64,000 nucleotides of DNA from contig JBGCEN010000084.1 of NCBI GenBank assembly GCA_045106435.1, forward strand, positions 1-64,000, written 5' to 3'. The notes beneath the pieces are model-generated. The model saw only the letters and a program-made list of their open reading frames with translations. It ran no database searches and was not told the origin of the DNA. Within the stretch, counting starts at the first letter, position 1. Each line of letters begins with the position of its first letter. Source of the stretch: JBCCIM01 sp045106435 (GTDB lineage: Bacteria > Bacteroidota > Rhodothermia > Rhodothermales > JAHQVL01). This document shows, piece after piece, positions 43,542 through 52,736 of the stretch. The position numbers and the translations under genes are program-made.

Positions 43542-44804
43542 TCAGGCCAATCCGGTTGGCCGTACGCTTCTAGTGGTTTGTATATACTTGCCGACAACTG
43601 CTATGGTGAGAAAAAACGCGGTAATCACAGTTGTCAATGCTGCGCCGGTAATGCCTTCTTTGGGAATCAGTACGAGATTCATGGCCAAATTCAAAAGGAA
43701 GGCAATTCCCGAAACGATGGCCAGATACTTCTGCTCATTCATGGCAGTGAGTGCCGCAGAAAGAAGCAAGTAAATGCAGTTCATCGGGAAAGTCCAGACA
43801 ATTAACGCGAGCACAGGGATAGACGCTTCAAAAGATGGATCAGGTGCAATGAGACCAATGATCAGTTCTGCATAGATCGTGCAGAATGCCGCAATAGGCA
43901 GGCTGAGCAGCAGGAGGCCGGCGATACCTGACTGCGATAGTTTTCTGAATTCGGCAAATTTCTCTTCATGCCAGTAGCTCGAAAACCGGGCAAACAATCC
44001 AGCTACAATGACTGTCGGGAGAAGAATTGATGCATCCAGAATGCGGAAGGCAACACCATACTGTCCGGTAGGGGTTTCGCCTAACATGTATTCAATCATC
44101 ACGGCATCTGTTCGGTAATAGAGCACTGCAAAAATGCCGGCGGCTCCAAGGGGTAAACTGTAAACCACAGTTCGCTTGATAAACTGCCAGTCAAGTCTGG
44201 CCTTGTCCAGACGCGCGACATTTTTGGAAATCCATGAAGCGTTGATTATTGTCACGATCATCATGCCGGCGGCCATGCCGGCAAGGGTCCATTCAGGCTT
44301 CCGTGTCCATAACAAACAGGCCGTTCCTAATCCAACAACCAGCAGTTTTTCAATCAAAAGAAAAACGGCTTCTAATTTCAAGTTTTCGTGGGCCTGAAAA
44401 ATAGCACGATTAAAATTGGTGATATTCAGGCTCAATGCATAGATGCTGGCAAAAATAAGGGCGATGAATGCCGGCCCTTCATAGCCAAGCAGGGTGCCAA
44501 GAGACAAGGCCAGAAGCCACGCGCCGAAAGACAGCACAAGCCGCAGCAGCATAATATTAGAAAAGTACCTGGATGCGGACGACCGATCTTTTGCGATTTC
44601 TCTAACGGAATATCGAATGGTGCCCAGATCAGTAAATAAACTCGTGAGCACGGCCAGGCTCAATGTTGAGGTGAGGATACCGTAGTTAAATGCACCCAGG
44701 ATATTGACGCAAAGTATTACGTTAAAGCCAAACCAGATAGGCTTTACAAGAATGCTGGCAGCGCCAAGCCAACTGATATTTTTAAGGATGCCTTTAGATT
44801 GCAT
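43542..44804 (-). CDS. Polysaccharide repeat-unit flippase (Wzx-like)
   Basis: This 420-residue membrane protein has about 12-14 helices, starting with SWLGAASILVKPIWFGFNVI, and the typical RYSVREIAKDRSSASRYFSNIM element after helix 2. It belongs to the oligosaccharide flippase (Polysacc_synt/MATE-like) fold, which moves lipid-linked repeat units across the inner membrane. The gene lies three bases after the polymerase/ligase gene and five bases before a glycosyltransferase, in one transcription unit. Confidence 0.92.
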   Translation of the reverse strand: MQSKGILKNISWLGAASILVKPIWFGFNVILCVNILGAFNYGILTSTLSLAVLTSLFTDLGTIRYSVREIAKDRSSASRYFSNIMLLRLVLSFGAWLLALSLGTLLGYEGPAFIALIFASIYALSLNITNFNRAIFQAHENLKLEAVFLLIEKLLVVGLGTACLLWTRKPEWTLAGMAAGMMIVTIINASWISKNVARLDKARLDWQFIKRTVVYSLPLGAAGIFAVLYYRTDAVMIEYMLGETPTGQYGVAFRILDASILLPTVIVAGLFARFSSYWHEEKFAEFRKLSQSGIAGLLLLSLPIAAFCTIYAELIIGLIAPDPSFEASIPVLALIVWTFPMNCIYLLLSAALTAMNEQKYLAIVSGIAFLLNLAMNLVLIPKEGITGAALTTVITAFFLTIAVVGKYIQTTRSVRPTGLA

Positions 44805-44807
44805 ACA

Positions 44808-46331
44808 CTAGGAAGAGGGAGGTGTAGAGGAGCCCCCTTTAAGATGAGTGTTCTGCATGCCATCGTTTTTTACATCGTCGTTTTGTATACCATCGTTTTG
44901 CAAGCCATCGTTCTGAAGCGCCATATACCGATGCCATCTGCCGGCAACAAGTCCGGTTACAAGCGCAATGGTGATCGTGCCTGGATCTACAAGGAGCAGG
45001 CTTTCGGTGGTTGCTGCGAGAGATATCGAGACAAGACAGCTTAGTGCACCGATGGCCAGGAGCTTATCCTGAAAACTCGTACCCTGGAATTTTACCAGGA
45101 AAAACGCCTTCTTGATGCTCATTAAATAGAATGTGCCTATCAAGCCGAGTCCTATTAATCCGTGCCGGTAGAATACGCCGATGTAAACGCTATGGATGTG
45201 GCTTTTAACCATGGTTACTTCTCTTGTCAGGTCAAAAAACCTGAATTGAACGCCATATCCATGGCCGAGAACGGGCGACAGTTTGATGGCTTCCCAGGCT
45301 GCAGACCATTCGCTAAAGCGGTTTATCAGGGAGATGTCTTTACTGGTTGCTGTTTGCAGGGAGCTAAATCGATCCAGGAAGCTGGTGAATACGAGCAGGA
45401 AGTATTCGTTTAGGAAAATGAAACCAATAAATAAAATGGCCAACAGTCCTCCTGTACCAAGAAGCAGCAAGCGCCGGCGTTGTTTTCCTTCTGATACGAG
45501 GAAGGTAATTCCTCCGCCCAACGCAGTTGCAACCCAGAGAGATCTGCTCTGCGTAATCAGCACGCCGGCTGCAAAGGGAATCAACAGCGCAAGTGCAAAT
45601 AATCTATACTTGTTTGACGGCGCATAAACGACATGTACACCCAGTCCGATGACCATGGTCATCATAAGCAATTCATTGGATCGCACCCGTTCTTCTGCAA
45701 TTCGCCACAGCTCAACGGCAGAAGTCAAGTCGGTGTAGTACTCGTAAAAGTTAAGCGCCACCAGGATAAGGGCAAGTGCACACACCGATCCTAGAATAAT
45801 TCTGACGCCATTTTCATGGCGGTAACAGGCTTCCTTGATCGGAAAGTAAATCGCAAAAACCGTCATGGGTACCCATTCACTTATGGCTATTGCAATCTTG
45901 CCACCAAAAACGATCGTGAGGTACAGCGTGCAGGTCGTGTAAACAAGGTATAAGAAGAAAAGCCAGTCAGCAGCGTCTTTGAGTACCGTCTGTTTATAGA
46001 AAAAAGACCTACTCACAAACCAGTAGATGAGATAGCCTATCAAATAGGCATGAAAGACCATCTCAAGTATAGCAAGCGTAGGATCTTTTCTAAGAATGAG
46101 AAAGAAACCAAGCAGCGTGAGACTGAGGGCGCGTAGTGGGTCTTTGAGCAGAATGCCGGCTGTAATACCCAGTAAAATTGCCAGAGGCAGTACGGCCAGA
46201 TAGCTTGAGTACAACCACGTGGCCATTGCCAGCACAAACAATCCGAATGTAAAGCAAAGGAGCAGCGCAAAATTACCCCATTGGCGAAACCGGTCAGATT
46301 GGGGCAAATGTGGAGATATGCCGGAATGCAT
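44808..46331 (-). CDS. O-antigen ligase/polymerase family membrane protein (Wzy_C) with repetitive C-terminal tail
   Basis: The 507-residue protein has about 12 helices. The Wzy_C signature is near 305-400: the SRSLWVATALGGG strand-helix, then a large outer loop with RFSEWSAAWEAIKLSPVLGHGYGVQF and HSVYIGVFYRHGLIGL (conserved His and Arg). Such proteins polymerise repeat units or ligate glycans. The C-terminal tail after the last helix contains a pentapeptide repeat (LQNDG LQNDG IQNDD VKNDG MQNTH) encoded by a 15-bp array at about 44848-44922. The tail is cytoplasmic, so it may be neutral expansion. Confidence 0.88.
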   Translation of the reverse strand: MHSGISPHLPQSDRFRQWGNFALLLCFTFGLFVLAMATWLYSSYLAVLPLAILLGITAGILLKDPLRALSLTLLGFFLILRKDPTLAILEMVFHAYLIGYLIYWFVSRSFFYKQTVLKDAADWLFFLYLVYTTCTLYLTIVFGGKIAIAISEWVPMTVFAIYFPIKEACYRHENGVRIILGSVCALALILVALNFYEYYTDLTSAVELWRIAEERVRSNELLMMTMVIGLGVHVVYAPSNKYRLFALALLIPFAAGVLITQSRSLWVATALGGGITFLVSEGKQRRRLLLLGTGGLLAILFIGFIFLNEYFLLVFTSFLDRFSSLQTATSKDISLINRFSEWSAAWEAIKLSPVLGHGYGVQFRFFDLTREVTMVKSHIHSVYIGVFYRHGLIGLGLIGTFYLMSIKKAFFLVKFQGTSFQDKLLAIGALSCLVSISLAATTESLLLVDPGTITIALVTGLVAGRWHRYMALQNDGLQNDGIQNDDVKNDGMQNTHLKGGSSTPPSS

Positions 46332-46339
46332 GGATCAGC

Positions 46340-47584
46340 CTACCGGTCTTCAGATGTGCGCGCGCCTTCCGTGATGGTATGCAAGTGTTTTTGCATGATA
46401 GGGTAATTTGCCTGCCACCACGCTCGTGCCAGCACATACAGCAAAACAAGAATAAAACCAGTCATTGTAGCTACAATCACAATGATTGAACGTTTTGGTT
46501 TTGATTTCTTGAATGGGGGTATGGCTTTATCTATAACTTGTACAGCTTGAAAGGTACGTTCTTCCTGAAATCTGGCCTGGTCATACAGAGGCGCAATGAC
46601 CTCGAGTAGACTTTTTTGGATTAGTCCTTCCTGTTCTAGCTGTAGAAACTGACGCATAATGGCCGGCACCTCTTCTTGTGCAACCGGCAATATTCGTTCT
46701 TGTCCTTCCAGTGCACCTTGTGTTTTTTCTTTGGCCGCAAGAAAAGCCAGTCGTGCAGATGCAACCCTGAGATTGTCTTTTCCATACTGACTAAGCAGTA
46801 CCTGGTATTCTATTTCCAGAGCAATTTCTTCGGCCCTCATCGCGGCGAGCTGCTCAAAGAAACCAACAGCCTGCGTCTGAATGTCAAAAACGCCGTGCTC
46901 TTCCTGGAAAGCCTGCGTGCGTTTTTTTAGCGAATCCAGTTCTGCAAGCACTTCAGAGTAGCGCTGTTCAACAAACCGGCGGTAGTGCCCTGCATCTTGA
47001 GATGACAACGCCATATTCACTCTGTTCAGCTCGCTGACAAAGAAATTGGCCATTTCAGCTGCGCGTTTCGGGTCTTGATCGGTTACGTTTATGGTCAAAT
47101 AGCCAAATTCAAGGTCGATACTGAACTCAGTATTATCCGCAATGGTCTCAACAGCAGAACCCATGGGGTCTTCACTGTCCGTCGCTTCATAAACAGTGAT
47201 CAAATCAAATTTATTGACAACTTCCTCGTACACCGTGCGGCTGGTCATGATCGAAATGTAGCGCTCATAATCTCCTCCTCCGCCAATTCCAAGAAACGAA
47301 GAAGCCGCTGAAGACAGGTTCTTGAGCATCGCAGCAGAGATGGGGCTTGCTCCGCCAGACTCAGGTGATAACAGGCGCGTGGAAGATGTGTACCACTTGG
47401 GCAACAAAAGAGAGATGACGACCGATAAAACTGCAACGATTCCGGTTACGATGACAATTAATCCCCTGCGTTTGTAAACCGTTCTGGCAAGCAGGAAGAA
47501 GATTTCACGAGCGCGTGCCTTCCTCTCTTGATCATAGCGATGCAAAGCTTCCGGGGTGGGATTATCCGATGAATTAGCGTCCAT
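46340..47584 (-). CDS. Wzz/GumC-type chain-length protein without kinase domain
   Basis: The 414-residue protein has two membrane helices (about 43-63 GLIVIVTGIVAVLSVVISLLL and about 365-387) flanking a periplasmic region that is largely coiled coil (for example YSEVLAELDSLKKRTQAFQEE). This is the Wzz/PCP fold that controls polymer length and connects to the outer-membrane exporter. The cytoplasmic end after the second helix is only about 25 residues, so the tyrosine autokinase part found in many PCP-2 proteins is absent. It is preceded by the SLBB exporter gene (19 bases) and followed by the polymerase gene. Confidence 0.9.
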   Translation of the reverse strand: MDANSSDNPTPEALHRYDQERKARAREIFFLLARTVYKRRGLIVIVTGIVAVLSVVISLLLPKWYTSSTRLLSPESGGASPISAAMLKNLSSAASSFLGIGGGGDYERYISIMTSRTVYEEVVNKFDLITVYEATDSEDPMGSAVETIADNTEFSIDLEFGYLTINVTDQDPKRAAEMANFFVSELNRVNMALSSQDAGHYRRFVEQRYSEVLAELDSLKKRTQAFQEEHGVFDIQTQAVGFFEQLAAMRAEEIALEIEYQVLLSQYGKDNLRVASARLAFLAAKEKTQGALEGQERILPVAQEEVPAIMRQFLQLEQEGLIQKSLLEVIAPLYDQARFQEERTFQAVQVIDKAIPPFKKSKPKRSIIVIVATMTGFILVLLYVLARAWWQANYPIMQKHLHTITEGARTSEDR

Positions 47585-47603
47585 ACGTAGAAAGAGAAAT
47601 AAC

Positions 47604-49328
47604 CTAGTTGTTGAGCCGGTCTCTTATGAGCAGGAAGGTATTGACAACGCTTACGAGCGCGGTAATTCCTGTGATGATGGTCTGGGTTCTGGCGATACGT
47701 GTTTGGCGTTTGGAGACTTCATCAGTGATAAGCAACGCCTGAAGGTCCGGCGTACTTGCTATGGATTCACGATTGATGAAGATGGTATCACCAGGACGTA
47801 AAATGGCTCCTTTATCAGCATAAACTTTTCCAGAGCCGGCTTCAAAAACGTATCTGCCGGTTGTCATGGGTGCTTCACCTCCCGCCAGTTCAATGTAATA
47901 AGCTGCTGTTTTCCCAGGGACATAAGGAATATATCCCGGTTTTAAAGCATTGCCAACCACATGAATGGTTTGCTCGTCTCTGGGGAAAACGATCACATCG
48001 CCGCTGTACAAGAGCAGCTCTTCTGCATCTGGCTCAAGCGCAGATTCTATATTGATAGAAATATTATTCTTGCTTAAAGATCGCTGGAAGTAGGTGCGCT
48101 CAAAGAAGTCCAGATCACTTGTTTCGCTATTTGGCTTTCTGGCTTGAGATTGCCGGCGTTCAATATACGCAGATCGAACACTTGCTTCGGGTTTGAGTCC
48201 GCCGGCCAACGTTACGAGCTCCTTTAAAGTGGTTTTTGCATTCTCAATAGGGAATGTGCCGGGATACTTTACAAAGCCGTAAACGGAGGCTTGTGAATAC
48301 TCCTCCATTTTCACATTTATATGATCCCCCGCGAGCAGTGTTAGAGGTGGTCGCGTCCCATCGAGTAATTCTGGTACACTGAGGTCTATCGTTACCGGGG
48401 TTTCTCCGTTGTTTCTGCGCGTCAGTCGAACAGTCGTCAAGCCTTCAATATCTTGCTCACTGGCTGTTAATCGGAGTGCATCCAGAACGGTGTCACCAGC
48501 TTTGTATTCAATTCTGCCAGGAGATGACACGTCGCCCGTTACAAGGATAGCGCTGTGGGCCTCATTATATGACGTCAGGCGGATTACGTCGCCGTCGCTC
48601 AAATACGGGTTTTGCGTCAGGTCACCGTTTAAATAATAGGCGAATAGATCAAAGACTTCTGTACTGCCGTCACGATGGGTTAATAGTACATTCCGGAGAG
48701 AGGGGTTAAAGCCATTCTGTGTTTGAGGTACCTCAGAGGTAGCGGATCCGACGATTCTGACTTCTCCACCGGCAGTTGGATCAGGCCGGGCTGTAGCTTG
48801 TGAGGCAAACGCTTGCTGGACGGCGTCATCGAGCCGTGCAAGGGGCAGCATAAGGTATCGGCCGGGTTCTGGTATGCTGCCGGCAAGGTGTACGTAAAAT
48901 CTGCGAGGCTGCAATAGGTTGATGTCGATTGCAGCGTATTCGTATTGATTTTGTAGCGCTGCAATTACATCTACTCGTAATTCAGACAATGTTTTGCCGG
49001 CAGCTGAAACGTTTCCTACATCCCACAAAAGTAAATTTCCTTCAGCAGATATAGGCAACACAACCTGTATAGGGGTAGGGCCACCTATCGAAAGACTGAA
49101 CTGATCGCCGGGGCCTACGATATACGTATCAGGATCAAGAGCGCCTTCGAGCACTAATAATCCATTGATTGTATTGGTAGCAATCGCAAATTGCTGCTGC
49201 AATTGCTGATACGTATTCGTACGATTGGGATCGTTGATGCGGCTTCCCGTGCGATTCTGAGCTATAGAAGCAAGGGGTGTCAGCAGCGCGACTAATAGAA
49301 GAATAAAAACTATCTGCTTTTTGTGCAT
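47604..49328 (-). CDS. Polysaccharide export protein with SLBB domains (Wza-like)
   Basis: The 574-residue protein has a signal peptide (about 1-23, ending ASIAQNR). The Poly_export domain lies at about 65-150 (DTYIVGPGDQFSLSIGG, INLLQPRRFYVHLAGSI). Two or three SLBB domains follow at about 255-305 (ILVTGDVSSPGRIEYKAGDT), about 345-420 (ASVYGFVKYPGTFPI) and about 480-520 (IHVVGNALKPGYIPYVPG). It ends with a hydrophobic helix (IITGITALVSVVNTFLLI), probably the outer-membrane span. It is the first gene of the EPS unit. Export of the finished polymer through the outer membrane is the established role of the family. Confidence 0.93.
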   Translation of the reverse strand: MHKKQIVFILLLVALLTPLASIAQNRTGSRINDPNRTNTYQQLQQQFAIATNTINGLLVLEGALDPDTYIVGPGDQFSLSIGGPTPIQVVLPISAEGNLLLWDVGNVSAAGKTLSELRVDVIAALQNQYEYAAIDINLLQPRRFYVHLAGSIPEPGRYLMLPLARLDDAVQQAFASQATARPDPTAGGEVRIVGSATSEVPQTQNGFNPSLRNVLLTHRDGSTEVFDLFAYYLNGDLTQNPYLSDGDVIRLTSYNEAHSAILVTGDVSSPGRIEYKAGDTVLDALRLTASEQDIEGLTTVRLTRRNNGETPVTIDLSVPELLDGTRPPLTLLAGDHINVKMEEYSQASVYGFVKYPGTFPIENAKTTLKELVTLAGGLKPEASVRSAYIERRQSQARKPNSETSDLDFFERTYFQRSLSKNNISINIESALEPDAEELLLYSGDVIVFPRDEQTIHVVGNALKPGYIPYVPGKTAAYYIELAGGEAPMTTGRYVFEAGSGKVYADKGAILRPGDTIFINRESIASTPDLQALLITDEVSKRQTRIARTQTIITGITALVSVVNTFLLIRDRLNN

Positions 49329-49590
49329 ATACAGTGCAAAGAAGCGAATCTTGCATTTCCAGTTAAATAAAAAGAGTAGATTTGTAGCAGAAAGGAATAA
49401 GCGCTTCAGTAGGAGTGGGTTATTTGCAGTAGGGGATGGTAGAGCGGTAAATTACGATATATGTTATGTCATAGCAATTCGCACGCTGCATTGCTGGATA
49501 ATCACGGGGTAGTTGTGCATGTTTGTTGCACCCGTGTATACTTGTACTTACCCTGGCAATGAGCGAATTCTAAACGCGTGAGGTAAATAA

Positions 49591-50439
49591 TTGATTCTTG
49601 AGAGAAATGCGCCGGCGAAGGTGAACTTGGGGCTCCATGTGTTGCGTAAGCGTGATGATGGATATCATGATATAGAAACAGTTTTTTTACCAGTACAATG
49701 GTGCGACCAGGTGCGGGTGCAGCCGGCGGAGCATATGCAATTTACTTGCTCAGATCCAGGTTTGCCTGTCGATGCATCTAATTTATGCGTGCGCGCTGCA
49801 AATATTTTACGGAAGCATTACGGCCTTGATAAGGCAGCAGCAATACATCTTGAAAAACACCTGCCGTACGGTGCCGGCCTTGGAGGTGGGTCTAGTGATG
49901 CTGCACAAACATTGTGCTTGCTCAATGAATTGTGGCAATTGGATCTGAATTATACAACATTACACGCTTTTGCAGCCGAGCTCGGGTCTGATGTGCCCTT
50001 TTTCTTACACGAAGATGCCGTGTATGCAACAGGCCGGGGTGAATTGCTGGAGCCGCTTCTTGAGCCAGGACCAGGTGCGAAGTATGAATTCCCGTATGTC
50101 ATTGTTTTGGTAGTGCCTCCGGTGCATGTGTCAACCGCACTCGCTTATCAGAACATCCAACCCAACGATGAAGAAAGAGCCGATCTTAAAACTGTTGTTT
50201 TTTCAAACAACCTGTCCAGATGGCGTACAGAATTGGTGAATGATTTTGAGACCTCTGTTTTCACGGCGTACCCCGAGTTGAACGAATTAAAACAAGCGTT
50301 GATAAACGCCGGCGCCGGCTATGCGGCTATGTCAGGGTCTGGGAGTTCACTGTTTGGTGTTTTTGAGGATGCCAACAAGGCGAAGCAAGCCACTCAGCTT
50401 TTTACTGTACAGGGAATGACCACCTGGGTGTCTGGTTAA
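49591..50439 (+). CDS. ispE: 4-diphosphocytidyl-2-C-methyl-D-erythritol kinase
   Basis: The 282-residue GHMP kinase phosphorylates CDP-methylerythritol in the non-mevalonate (MEP) route to isoprenoids. Motifs: ERNAPAKVNLGLHVLRKRDDGYHD at the start, the ATP loop LPYGAGLGGGSSDAAQTL (about 90-107), and the C-terminal AMSGSGSSLFGVF. The start is TTG at 49591: no ATG precedes the essential N-terminal motif, and GAGG at about 49580 gives normal spacing. ispG of the same pathway is 11 kb downstream. Confidence 0.95.
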   Translation: MILERNAPAKVNLGLHVLRKRDDGYHDIETVFLPVQWCDQVRVQPAEHMQFTCSDPGLPVDASNLCVRAANILRKHYGLDKAAAIHLEKHLPYGAGLGGGSSDAAQTLCLLNELWQLDLNYTTLHAFAAELGSDVPFFLHEDAVYATGRGELLEPLLEPGPGAKYEFPYVIVLVVPPVHVSTALAYQNIQPNDEERADLKTVVFSNNLSRWRTELVNDFETSVFTAYPELNELKQALINAGAGYAAMSGSGSSLFGVFEDANKAKQATQLFTVQGMTTWVSG

Positions 50440-51060
50440 AGCAATACCCATGTTGCCTCGGAGGAGTTTTTAAATACAACTGCCTATAGCTAAACATGAA
50501 GCGAGACTTTTTTCTGTTGATATGTCGTTTAATTGACGTAGGCCACGTTTAGTTGATTGTGGTGTCTGTGTATTTTAGTGTCTCTGTATTCTAACGTCTC
50601 TGTGTTTTTCGGTACACAGTCTGATATCAAACCCTGGTCGCACAATATCTTTGTCCTCCGGTTCGTTAAAATTGTATTGCAGGTGGATGTTTAAAACGCT
50701 CTTTTTTTGAAGAGCCGGCGGGGTGATTATAACTGCCCCAACTCCTTCTGGATGTTATCAAATGATAAAGGGAATGAATCCCGCGTAAGGTTTGTCAGAG
50801 ATATGTGTTAAACGAAAGGATACATATAATAAGGCCATGAATCGCAGTTATCTGGAATTGCTCATTTCGTGGTATGGTACTTGTAAAAGAAAATGGGTCG
50901 CGGAGCTTCCGTAGCTATTTTTTTGAAGACTGATGTGATTGAAGATATTTTCTAAAGTTTATTGCAAGTCTTGTTAGAACACAGCTTAGTACACAGCAAA
51001 TTCGCTCTTAGCTAATAGCCTCCCATCGCGATGTTTGTCCGTACCCAAGGAAAATCAGGA
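50440..51060. other. Long intergenic region with a 16-bp tandem repeat
   Basis: Three diverged 16-bp units occur at 50562-50609 (GTGTCTGTGTATTTTA, GTGTCTCTGTATTCTA and ACGTCTCTGTGTTTTT). A 25-codon frame from ATG at 50837 (MNRSYLELLISW...) follows an AAGG-like site but is not convincing. No RNA gene is recognised. Confidence 0.45.
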
Positions 51061-52002
51061 ATGATAAGAAGGCTTTTTACAGCGCTTGTATTAGTGATAT
51101 CTATATCTACCTTTTCTGCTTCTACAGGCAGTGCTCAGGATGCAGTAGTAAAAGTTCAGCAGTTGCGAGGACGGGTTGATAGTCTTGCTGCATTCAAAGC
51201 AACTTTGCAGCAACAAATAGATGCTGTAAATACTGAACTTGCATCGGCAGAAGCGCTCCTGCAGTTACATCAATTGGAGGAAGTTGACACCGAAAGCGTG
51301 GTGTTGCTTACCAATATGGATGCCAGCCTGAGGTCCAGACCTTCTCCGGATGGTCGCGTTATTCGACTTCTGCCTCAGAAAACACCGCTGATAGCGACTG
51401 ATTTTAATGGGGCTTACTGGAAAGTGCGTTATGAGGGGCTCGAGGGATGGGTCATGCGTTTGTTTCTGGATGAAGGAGAAGGAGCAGCAAGTCTGAAACA
51501 GAAACTCGCAGCTGAACGAGTCAGCAAAGGAGATCAGTCACAAATGGGCCGTGATCAGTTGGCTGAGGATCGTTTGGGGAAGCGATTTCTGGTAACTGAA
51601 TTTGGTATTCATCCACCTAATTCAGCCGGCGGCGTTTCTATTTATTATGCTTTTGAACACCTTGATTCAACGCGCACTGTTCGGGAAGTCACTTTTTCAA
51701 TCACACCCTACAATAATGAAGGATTGAAAGAGAAAGGCATGAACTCCGGTGCTTCCACCAAGCGATTGCGTCGGTTTGGACCAATCTCGGTGCATGACGG
51801 CGAAAAGCAGTACCAGTTTGAAAACGTTTGGTACAACGCTGCCATTCAATGCGCCGAAATCGACCGGGTAGACATCGTCTATACGGACGGATCCAGAGCC
51901 TCTCATAGACAAGAGGTTGGTTCAATCATGTCAGCAGGAATAGAAAACGATTGTACGTTAACCGCTGCTGACCAGATCATTATGTCGCCAGACAACGAAT
52001 AG
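51061..52002 (+). CDS. Exported bacterial SH3-domain protein
   Basis: The ATG at 51061 gives 313 residues with a good signal peptide (MIRRLFTALVLVISISTFSA, ending near GSAQD); an ATG at 51031 would add ten residues. A short coiled coil (QLRGRVDSLAAFKATLQQQI) precedes an SH3_3-type domain at about 85-150 (NMDASLRSRPSPDGRVIRLL...YWKVRYEGLEGWVMRLFL), which in bacteria often binds cell-wall peptides. The C-terminal part (about 185-300) is an unassigned beta domain (YYAFEHLDSTRTVREVTFSI). Envelope location is likely; the function is unknown. Confidence 0.82.
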   Translation: MIRRLFTALVLVISISTFSASTGSAQDAVVKVQQLRGRVDSLAAFKATLQQQIDAVNTELASAEALLQLHQLEEVDTESVVLLTNMDASLRSRPSPDGRVIRLLPQKTPLIATDFNGAYWKVRYEGLEGWVMRLFLDEGEGAASLKQKLAAERVSKGDQSQMGRDQLAEDRLGKRFLVTEFGIHPPNSAGGVSIYYAFEHLDSTRTVREVTFSITPYNNEGLKEKGMNSGASTKRLRRFGPISVHDGEKQYQFENVWYNAAIQCAEIDRVDIVYTDGSRASHRQEVGSIMSAGIENDCTLTAADQIIMSPDNE

Positions 52003-52076
52003 GACCAACAAGCAGCCGGGTCTAAACAGGCAACCAGTACGTGTCACGTAGTGAGCCGTGAAGCTTGTTGCGCCGG

Positions 52077-52592
52077 CTAGGTGTCGTCGGGATCTCCTTT
52101 GAAAGGCTCGAGGTCTATTTCCAGATAAGTTAGCAGGAGATCCAGCGCCCAGGTTTGGTTTTCATTACCAGACCATTCATATCCTTTAATGACTTCGTCA
52201 GCAACCGCTTCCCAGTCTACCGTCCAGTCTTTAAATACATGGAAGGAAAATTGGTTGTCGTCCGTTTCAAAGTAGACGGCGCCTTCATCCGGATCATAGA
52301 TAGAATCCGCCCCATCATCCTCTCTAGCCATTTCGGCAGCTAGTACGATGAGAGGCACCTTGAAGTCGTACACCATTTTGTGGACGCGTTTGGCTTCGCT
52401 ATTGAGGTAGTTAGCCAATACGATGCATCCATCGCTGCTCGATATCGCTAAAGTAGCTGCTTCTCTTGTTGATTCATCAGCACCAATCAGATCTAGTGCA
52501 GCTTCTACCAATGGCCATACTGCGATAGGTTCACTTTCTGTTAGGACACCTTCCTTCCTTGGAGGAATGGCTGTAATGCTATCGAGATTCAT
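52077..52592 (-). CDS. Hypothetical soluble acidic protein
   Basis: This 171-residue protein is strongly acidic with no signal peptide or membrane segment. It starts with an N-terminal helical region (VWPLVEAALDLIGADESTRE) and continues with a mixed region (FHVFKDWTVDWEAVADEVIKG). I recognise no family. It lies 144 bases upstream, in the direction of transcription away from sbcD, on the same strand; whether it is functionally linked to sbcD is not clear. Confidence 0.6.
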   Translation of the reverse strand: MNLDSITAIPPRKEGVLTESEPIAVWPLVEAALDLIGADESTREAATLAISSSDGCIVLANYLNSEAKRVHKMVYDFKVPLIVLAAEMAREDDGADSIYDPDEGAVYFETDDNQFSFHVFKDWTVDWEAVADEVIKGYEWSGNENQTWALDLLLTYLEIDLEPFKGDPDDT

Positions 52593-52736
52593 TTTACTGT
52601 TTAGATGTTGTCAAGCGTCTTGTGTCGAGGAAATCTTATTCAATAGATAAATGTCGGTAGTCTTGACATTTTCTTTATCGTTACAAATATACTTAAAAGG
52701 AGAAGTCACGGGTAGTTCAATCGAAAAAGTTGCATT

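Noticed and set aside
50837..50914. 25-codon frame (MNRSYLELLISW...)
   Set aside because: Too short, no membrane or signal feature, weak ribosome-binding site.
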